A stretch of DNA of 47,883 nt, from contig CANFGH010000013.1 in NCBI GenBank assembly GCA_947446285.1, positions 1 to 47,883 on the forward strand, given 5' to 3'. Each line of letters opens with the position of its first letter. Position 1 is the stretch's first letter. Both the position numbers and the translations under genes were made by a program. Positions 43,283 through 47,883 of the stretch are shown here, in pieces. This DNA is from Chloroflexota bacterium. GTDB taxonomy: Bacteria; Chloroflexota; UBA11872; UBA12225. The notes below the pieces were generated by a model. That model was not told where the DNA came from and made no database searches. It worked only from the letters and a program-made list of their open reading frames with translations.

Positions 43283-44434
43283 ATGCCAAGCGTCTCTGCA
43301 ATTCAGTCAGCCACGACCCTAGCCCTGCGGGAAGCCCTTGCCCTGTACGGTGAAATCGGCTGGCAGGCCGCGGTAATCCATCGGGGTGCGCTTGTCGTCG
43401 ATGCAGTTGCCGGTGTCGCCGATCAAGCCACGGGACGCCCGGTTGAGCAGGACACCCTATTCCTGGTGTTCTCGAACTCCAAGGGCGTGACAGCGACCGT
43501 CGTGCACCGCCTCGTCGAACGGGGTTTGATGGAGTACGACGCGCCGCTTGCCACGTACTGGCCCGAATTCGCCAAGCATGGCAAGGGGAATGTCACGGTG
43601 CGACATGCCCTGAGCCATCGCGCGGGCCTCCCAGAGTTCCGCGACATGCCGATAACTGACTATCCCAGCCTGTTGCAAACTGGGCGCCATCTCGAGAATG
43701 CCACGCCAGATTGGGCGCCAGGTGCGTCAATGGCCTATCACAGCATGACGTTCGGGACACTTTTGGGTCGGGCAGTTGAGGGGGCTACCGGCACACCGTT
43801 TGGTGACGTCATGCGCGCCGAGGTCGCACATCCATTGGGTCTTGACGACATGTGGTTCGGCGTCCCCGCAGATGTCGCGGTGAGCGCGAGGATTGCGACC
43901 CTCGAAGCTGCAAAAGACCCGGACCCGTCAACTGGTCTCGGACCGATGACCCATGAGGAACACGACGACCGGGCGCAGTCAGCGTCAGAGTTCAATACTT
44001 CAGGCGCCCGCGCTGGCTGCATGCCGGCAGCCGGCCTGATCACAAACGCTCGTGCGTTGGTGCGTCATTACGCCGCAATGAGGGAGGCTGAGTTGGATGG
44101 GGTCCGCCTACTGAGCCCATCGACGATTGCCGAGGCGACAATCCCGTACTCCGGTGCCGATGGTGCGCATGTGGCGTGGACGACGCGCATGGGCCTTGGG
44201 TATGCGTTGGGTGCGGCGATACACCCGTTCTGCGGCATTCCAACGGTCGCGCCATGGCCCGATGCCTTCGGTCACACCGGTCTTGGTGGGTCGATATCGA
44301 TGTATTGCCCATCACATGACTTGGCTGTGGTGATGACGAAGAATGCGCTGGCGCCCGCGCGGTTCAGTTTCCAATCGTGGGACCTTGTCTTGCGGGCGAT
44401 TGCGGGTGCATTGGGCATCGACTGCGACGGGTAG
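43283..44434 (+). CDS. Serine beta-lactamase-fold hydrolase (class C-like esterase)
   Basis: The 383-residue protein has the penicillin-binding-like triad: FSNSKGVT (SxxK), YHS (Tyr-x-Ser, where class C beta-lactamases have Tyr-x-Asn) and GHTGLGG (the KTG-equivalent HTG). Such proteins are often esterases or D-amino-acid-type peptidases, and a true beta-lactamase is unlikely from the motif and the missing signal peptide. The track start at 43202 overlaps the SGNH gene; the ATG at 43283 follows GGAGAG by five bases and is preferred. It ends the plus-strand run of the island. Confidence 0.85.
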   Translation: MPSVSAIQSATTLALREALALYGEIGWQAAVIHRGALVVDAVAGVADQATGRPVEQDTLFLVFSNSKGVTATVVHRLVERGLMEYDAPLATYWPEFAKHGKGNVTVRHALSHRAGLPEFRDMPITDYPSLLQTGRHLENATPDWAPGASMAYHSMTFGTLLGRAVEGATGTPFGDVMRAEVAHPLGLDDMWFGVPADVAVSARIATLEAAKDPDPSTGLGPMTHEEHDDRAQSASEFNTSGARAGCMPAAGLITNARALVRHYAAMREAELDGVRLLSPSTIAEATIPYSGADGAHVAWTTRMGLGYALGAAIHPFCGIPTVAPWPDAFGHTGLGGSISMYCPSHDLAVVMTKNALAPARFSFQSWDLVLRAIAGALGIDCDG

Positions 44435-44497
44435 TGCCAGGCCGGGGACTTCCACAGATCCGGGTGCTGAACGTGCGCCAGGTTGCGGAGCGCCTCG

Positions 44498-45106
44498 CTA
44501 AGTTCTTATTTCGGCGAGAAGGCGTCGAAAAACCGCCTCGCTGTCCTCTTCTCCAAGGAGGTGACGAACTTTCCGGTCCGTCTCGGCGCTGTCCTCGATG
44601 CGCGCACGATGCGCGGCGAGGGCATCGGCGGCACTAATGCCGTGCACCATGCAGTCCTTGATCGCGCGGAAATAGTGGTCGACGGCGCTTGCGGTCCCAA
44701 GGATCATCCCGGCAAGGTCGATGTCCGGCTGGCACATCACCGTGAACGTCCAGATGAACGTCAGACGAGCATCCGTTGGGTCGATTGCGAGGGATCCGGC
44801 CTTGATTTCGTGCTGGTTGATCTGGTTGAGGAGCAGTTGAGTCTGGGCCAGGTTGAATGGAGCAATCGCGAGTGCTGGACATGCCGCAGTGTCGAAACCG
44901 AGGACATCGGCGGTTGACCGAACTCCGAGCAGCACAGCCTCTCCGTCGAGAGAAAAGGCGTAGAGGCCGAATTCGTAACTTGGTGCTTCCGTCCCGGTCA
45001 ATGCCACGGCCAGGGCATCCCGTTCGACGAAGCATGATATGCCCAGCGATTCGAGGAGCTGGTCAATCGACAGGATCAGGTTTTCGATGCGGTTCGGATA
45101 CATCAT
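44498..45106 (-). CDS. YbjN-like protein, tandem copy 2
   Basis: The 202-residue acidic protein has a middle region NLAQTQLLLNQINQHEIKAG SLAIDPTDARLTFIWTF that resembles the YbjN / type III secretion-chaperone-like fold (LN..N......G....D...L.....). No membrane helix is seen. YbjN-type proteins are of uncertain function and have been linked to stress and motility regulation in enterobacteria. The ATG at 45106 (two consecutive ATGs) has GAGAGGA upstream, eight codons inside the track ORF. It lies about 90 bases downstream of a similar gene on the same strand. The family call is tentative. Confidence 0.6.
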   Translation of the reverse strand: MMYPNRIENLILSIDQLLESLGISCFVERDALAVALTGTEAPSYEFGLYAFSLDGEAVLLGVRSTADVLGFDTAACPALAIAPFNLAQTQLLLNQINQHEIKAGSLAIDPTDARLTFIWTFTVMCQPDIDLAGMILGTASAVDHYFRAIKDCMVHGISAADALAAHRARIEDSAETDRKVRHLLGEEDSEAVFRRLLAEIRT

Positions 45107-45193
45107 TGGGTTTCCTCTCCCGTTCCACACGCCGATGTGAGACGCACCCTCATCCTGCTTTGATGCAGGTGCAATAGGTTTCCCCTGAGCGCG

Positions 45194-45745
45194 TTAGGCG
45201 ATGAGCGCGTGATCGTCGCCGTCTGCCTGTGCGCGGGGCGAAATAATCTTCAAGAGCGCTGCCGTTGCCGTTTTCTCTCCAGATGCGACTGCCACAAGTT
45301 CCGGGCGACAACCGTCAATCGAGTTCAAACCGGCGTTGACCACCGTGGTAAACGTTTTTTGGTCCAGCGTGGCTGGGATTGGTACGCGCCAGGTGTGGTT
45401 GATCGTCGCGGAGGCATTATCGAAACTCAGCGAACCCAGCAGTTGCGTGACTGGGTTCAGCAAGCTCACCAAGGCGTAGACCTGCTCACGTTCACAGGGT
45501 TGAAGGCTCGGGCTACCCTCACCCGTGTCGGATCCCATCGTGTGCACCAGGACCAATGGAGCCGACGTGTCGACGATCAGGGTTTGGACCCGGCCATTGA
45601 AGAAGTCTGCGGTGATACGGGTCGTGAAGCGAACGGTGTCACGAATTTGGTCAACCACAAAGACGCCTTCCTCAAGGGTATAGGGCATGGCCTTTTCATT
45701 GAGGAATGCAATGACTTGGGTGTGTATAGAATGTATGATTTCCAA
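45194..45745 (-). CDS. YbjN-like protein, tandem copy 1
   Basis: The 183-residue protein shares the plan of its neighbour: an N-terminal helix, a beta region with TADFFNGRVQTLIVDTSAPL V, then YALVSLLNPVTQLLGSLSFD NASATINHTWRVPIP, matching the LN...L.G.L..D.....I..TW pattern. Sequence identity to the neighbour looks low, so an old duplication is likely. The track start is a GTG at 45778; a TTG at 45745 is eight bases after AAAGGAAG and gives a more natural N-terminus. Function unknown. Confidence 0.6.
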   Translation of the reverse strand: MEIIHSIHTQVIAFLNEKAMPYTLEEGVFVVDQIRDTVRFTTRITADFFNGRVQTLIVDTSAPLVLVHTMGSDTGEGSPSLQPCEREQVYALVSLLNPVTQLLGSLSFDNASATINHTWRVPIPATLDQKTFTTVVNAGLNSIDGCRPELVAVASGEKTATAALLKIISPRAQADGDDHALIA

Positions 45746-45748
45746 GAT

Positions 45749-45766
45749 ACGACTTCCTTTCGTCGT
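45749..45766 (-). promoter_or_regulatory. Shine-Dalgarno displayed in a small hairpin loop
   Basis: ACGAC-GAAAGGAA-GTCGT on the minus strand puts the Shine-Dalgarno in the eight-base loop of a five-pair stem, three bases before the TTG start of YbjN-like copy 1. It may affect translation, or be chance. Confidence 0.4.
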
Positions 45767-45778
45767 GAGTGCGGGCAC

Positions 45779-46202
45779 GCCTTCAACAGATCAAGTTCCG
45801 GATTTGTGATCGGTGCGAGCTGCGCTCACGAACGGGGTCATCGCCAGATTGCCGGATGCTCTTTTGTCGCTTGTGATACCCATCGTGTTCCAGGGCGCCC
45901 GGAACCCCTTTCCCTTGTGCTCACCTAGGTCACCAAAAATGTCTCTTGTGACACGCGAACATTTGTTGTGACTGCCCCAGTCGCAACCGTGGATGCTTGA
46001 AGACCCGGGTGAACTTCGCCAATTGCCGGACTGCCCGAGTGAAGCCGCCGTTGTCGCGAGAGAGAGGCCGATTGGTTTGAAGTCGCATGCCTGATCCGGG
46101 GACCTTCCGGAGGCGTGTTGGTTCTCGGCTAGCGGAATACCGCACCGAGTTGAATGCGACCCATTTGGCCACCAGTCAGAGAAGGCACTACGCTGAGCAG
46201 CC
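45779..46202. other. Divergent intergenic region with no supported gene
   Basis: About 420 bases lie between the divergent YbjN-like and dipeptidase genes. The ORFs listed here have no recognisable content. A partial palindrome (GTTCC-A-GGGCGCCC-GGAAC, 45887-45905) is the only marked structure. Its role is unclear. Confidence 0.4.
46165..46194 (+). promoter_or_regulatory. Promoter of the dipeptidase gene
   Basis: TTGGCC (46165-46170), an 18-base spacer and TACGCT (46189-46194) are followed by eight bases and the ATG at 46203. No Shine-Dalgarno precedes the ATG, so the leader would be at most two bases. Confidence 0.45.
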
Positions 46203-47222
46203 ATGAACTGCAAGCTGACTGACCAAAAACGCGATGCTCTTGACAAGGCCAAGAGCATCATAAGTAACACCTTGGTCTGGGATAACCACGGATGCATGCC
46301 AGTCGGAGCGCCCTTCGGGACTGACTTCCTGCCCGAACTTCGCCGCTATCGTGAGGCTGGTGTAAATATCGTCTCGTTGAATGTCGGGTTCGGCGAAATG
46401 GACGTTGCTGACCACTTCCAGACCCTCGCTACGATCCGACGCTGGGTGTCCATGCACGATGACTACATGCTGGTTTCGACTTCTGCGGACGTGTACTTGG
46501 CGGAACAGACAGGGCGACTTGGTGTTTGCTTTGACATCGAGGGTGCGAACGCAATCGGAGATCTGTTGTCGCTCATCAGCGCGTATCACTCCCTAGGCGT
46601 TCGCTGGATGCTTCTTGCGTACAACCTGAACAACCTTGCCGGCGGGGGGTGCCAGGACGACGACGATGGTATGACAGCTTTCGGGCACGATGTCGTGCGC
46701 GAGATGGAGCGCGTGGGCATGGTGGTGTGCTGCAGCCATACTGGATACCGGACAGCACGCGATGTTCTAAAAATGGCTACGAAACCAGTGGTTTTCTCTC
46801 ACAGCAATGCACACGATATCGTTGCCCATCCGCGGAACCTCCCTGACGACCTTGTGCGGGAGTGTGCCCAGACCGGGGGCGTCGTGGGGGTCAACGGTAT
46901 CGGCCTTTTCCTCGGCCCCGCCGACGGAGACTAGGCCGAGCCCGTGGCAACACACATTGATCACATGGTTCAGCTAGTCGGTCCACGGCACATCGGACTT
47001 GGGTTGGACTACGTGTTCGATACCGGGGAACTCAAGACGTATCTCGCCAAGATGCGCGCAACCTTCCCCACTGAGTTCGGCTACGACACCGAGATTCCCA
47101 TGCTTCCGCCGGAAAATGTGCTCGATGTTGTCGCATCGTTGCTTCGACGCGGCTACGCAGAAAGTGACATCCGCTCAATCCTCGGAGGCAAATTTCTGCG
47201 GATTGCCCGCGAGGTCTGGTGA
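46203..47222 (+). pseudogene. Membrane-dipeptidase-like protein (peptidase M19) with in-frame TAG
   Basis: One reading frame encodes the whole M19 fold in 339 codons, but codon 244 is TAG (46932-46934). Before it lie VWDNHGCMPVG (metal-site region), CFDIEGANAIGD with the bridging Glu, CCSHTGYRTARDVL and FSHSNAHDIVAHPRNLPDDL VRECAQTGGVVGVNG. After it the same frame continues ATHIDHMVQLVGPRHIGLGL DYVF...LPPENVLDVVASLLRRGYA ESDIRSILGGKFLRI, the normal C-terminus. TAG ends other genes here, so it is an ordinary stop. The gene is therefore a recent pseudogene, a sequencing error or, less likely, read through. The track splits it into 46203-46934 and 46944-47222. Confidence 0.85.
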
Positions 47223-47273
47223 CTTTGGTTCGTCACCAGCCTCTCGCATTCGCCTGAGAACCGACGGCGCTCA

Positions 47274-47696
47274 TCACGCCGCGAGACGTTCGCCCGACGA
47301 AGCGGTCACAGACGACAGGGCCGCCGCCATGAGCAGGTCATCAAAAGCCGGAAGGGCACGGTAAGCGCGTCGCCAGGCTACAAACGCGGCACCGCGACGT
47401 GCTTCGGCGTTGATGAAGTGCTCCCAAGCCGATGCGCACCTCTCTGCTGCGACTTGGAGTAGCCCGCCACCGGCTGCCTTGTCATGAATCTCCCGCGCCG
47501 CAACCCAACTGTGCCAAGCGTCCTGCTCAGCTGCGTCAGCCTCGACAAGGGCTTGGTATTCGGGAAGCGCAGTGGAAGCACGTGCACATGAATCCCGAGC
47601 TGCCGTTCGCTTCCAGACGAGCGACTGGGACAGGAAATGCGTTGGCACCGGGTGTGTGGAGGTCGCTTCGTCTGGATTGACATTCATGCCTGACAC
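47274..47696 (-). CDS. Hypothetical protein, 140 residues
   Basis: Nothing in this alanine-rich protein is recognised. It seems all-helical, with Trp/Ala/Arg-spaced helices (DAWHSWVAAREIHDKA, CASAWEHFINAEARRGAAFV AWRRAYRAL). A strong Shine-Dalgarno AGGAGG lies seven bases before the GTG start, which supports it being real. There is no signal peptide or membrane segment. It converges with the broken dipeptidase gene. Confidence 0.6.
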   Translation of the reverse strand: MSGMNVNPDEATSTHPVPTHFLSQSLVWKRTAARDSCARASTALPEYQALVEADAAEQDAWHSWVAAREIHDKAAGGGLLQVAAERCASAWEHFINAEARRGAAFVAWRRAYRALPAFDDLLMAAALSSVTASSGERLAA

Positions 47697-47754
47697 CGTC
47701 GGTCCTCCTGTAAAGGTGTGCCAGAGACAACCACCCTGTCTCGCGGAAAGCGTA

Positions 47755-47883
47755 ATGCTCGGAGCCAGCGGACGTCCGTTACTTGGGCGTACCGAGAAGT
47801 GTCGAACGCGTTTCGAACGACCGGCACCCGAGTGGATGCCGGTCTATCGCCTGACTATCAATGAGAAGCGCATCTCCGATACC
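47755..47883 (+). CDS. Possible partial gene running off the right edge
   Basis: An ATG at 47755, shortly after GGAAAG, opens a frame that stays open for 43 codons to the window end: it reads MLGASGRPLLGRTEKCRTRF E...MPVYRLTINEKRISDT. It is too short for the ORF track. The end looks like ordinary protein sequence, but no family is recognised. An internal ATG (47836) is another start. It is divergent from the hypothetical gene to the left. Confidence 0.4.
   Translation, partial: MLGASGRPLLGRTEKCRTRFERPAPEWMPVYRLTINEKRISDT

Noticed and set aside
45791-46297. 168-residue minus-strand ORF in the divergent region
   Set aside because: Overlaps the start of the dipeptidase frame, has no ribosome binding site and resembles no protein family.
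46932-46934. Reading the TAG as pyrrolysine
   Set aside because: TAG is used as a normal stop elsewhere in the window, and no pyrrolysine gene is present; a nonsense mutation is simpler.

Overview
The window is GC-rich bacterial chromosome. It suggests a member of the Chloroflexota or a similar deep-branching, GC-rich lineage. This is inferred from gene families and organisation: a five-gene peptide ABC importer with a twin-arginine-type binding protein, a Gld-like ABC module with a DUF4340 protein, a fused hisIE, and several gene starts that look leaderless (a -10 hexamer 6-10 nt before the start codon). No database search was possible, so the phylum is tentative. No rRNA, tRNA or CRISPR array was seen.

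Layout. (1) 1-139: the N-terminal part of an IS5-type transposase on the minus strand, broken by a one-base frameshift and absent from the ORF track; about 790 bases without a supported gene follow. (2) 0.9-6.6 kb: cell-surface polysaccharide genes, namely a YfhO-like multi-pass membrane protein and two GT4 glycosyltransferases, one with a roughly 200-residue low-complexity N-terminus. (3) 6.8-10.3 kb: murJ (lipid flippase) and lepA (elongation factor 4). (4) 10.5-14.9 kb: a Gld-like ABC operon (ATPase, ABC-2 permease, GldG-type membrane protein, DUF4340 protein). (5) 14.9-19.0 kb, minus strand: yggS-yggT-hisH-hisA-hisF-hisIE. (6) 19.1-25.2 kb, minus strand: a peptide-type ABC importer in the order permease B, permease C, binding protein, ATPase D, ATPase F. 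(7) 25.6-29.6 kb, minus strand: a DUF58 protein followed by a TgpA-like transglutaminase membrane protein. (8) 29.7-32.7 kb: an ArgA-like acetyltransferase on the minus strand, then a GT28/MGDG-synthase-like glycosyltransferase and a PdxA-family dehydrogenase on the plus strand. (9) 32.8-37.9 kb, minus strand: a GNAT protein, a MarR regulator and two ABC exporter half-transporters that probably form a heterodimer. (10) 37.9-44.4 kb: a probable carbohydrate-utilisation island with two Gfo/Idh/MocA proteins, an unrecognised 586-residue protein, an SGNH esterase and a serine beta-lactamase-fold hydrolase. (11) 44.5-47.9 kb: two tandem YbjN-like proteins, an M19 dipeptidase gene interrupted by an in-frame TAG, a small hypothetical gene, and the beginning of a possible new gene at the right edge.

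How the genes work together. The clearest units are the histidine operon (the HisH/HisF synthase, HisA and HisIE steps), the peptide importer, and the MarR-controlled exporter pair, whose repressor gene overlaps the first exporter gene. The glycosyltransferases, YfhO protein and MurJ point to envelope assembly. The 38-44 kb island looks like uptake-independent processing of acylated sugars or sugar derivatives, but its substrate cannot be read from the sequence.
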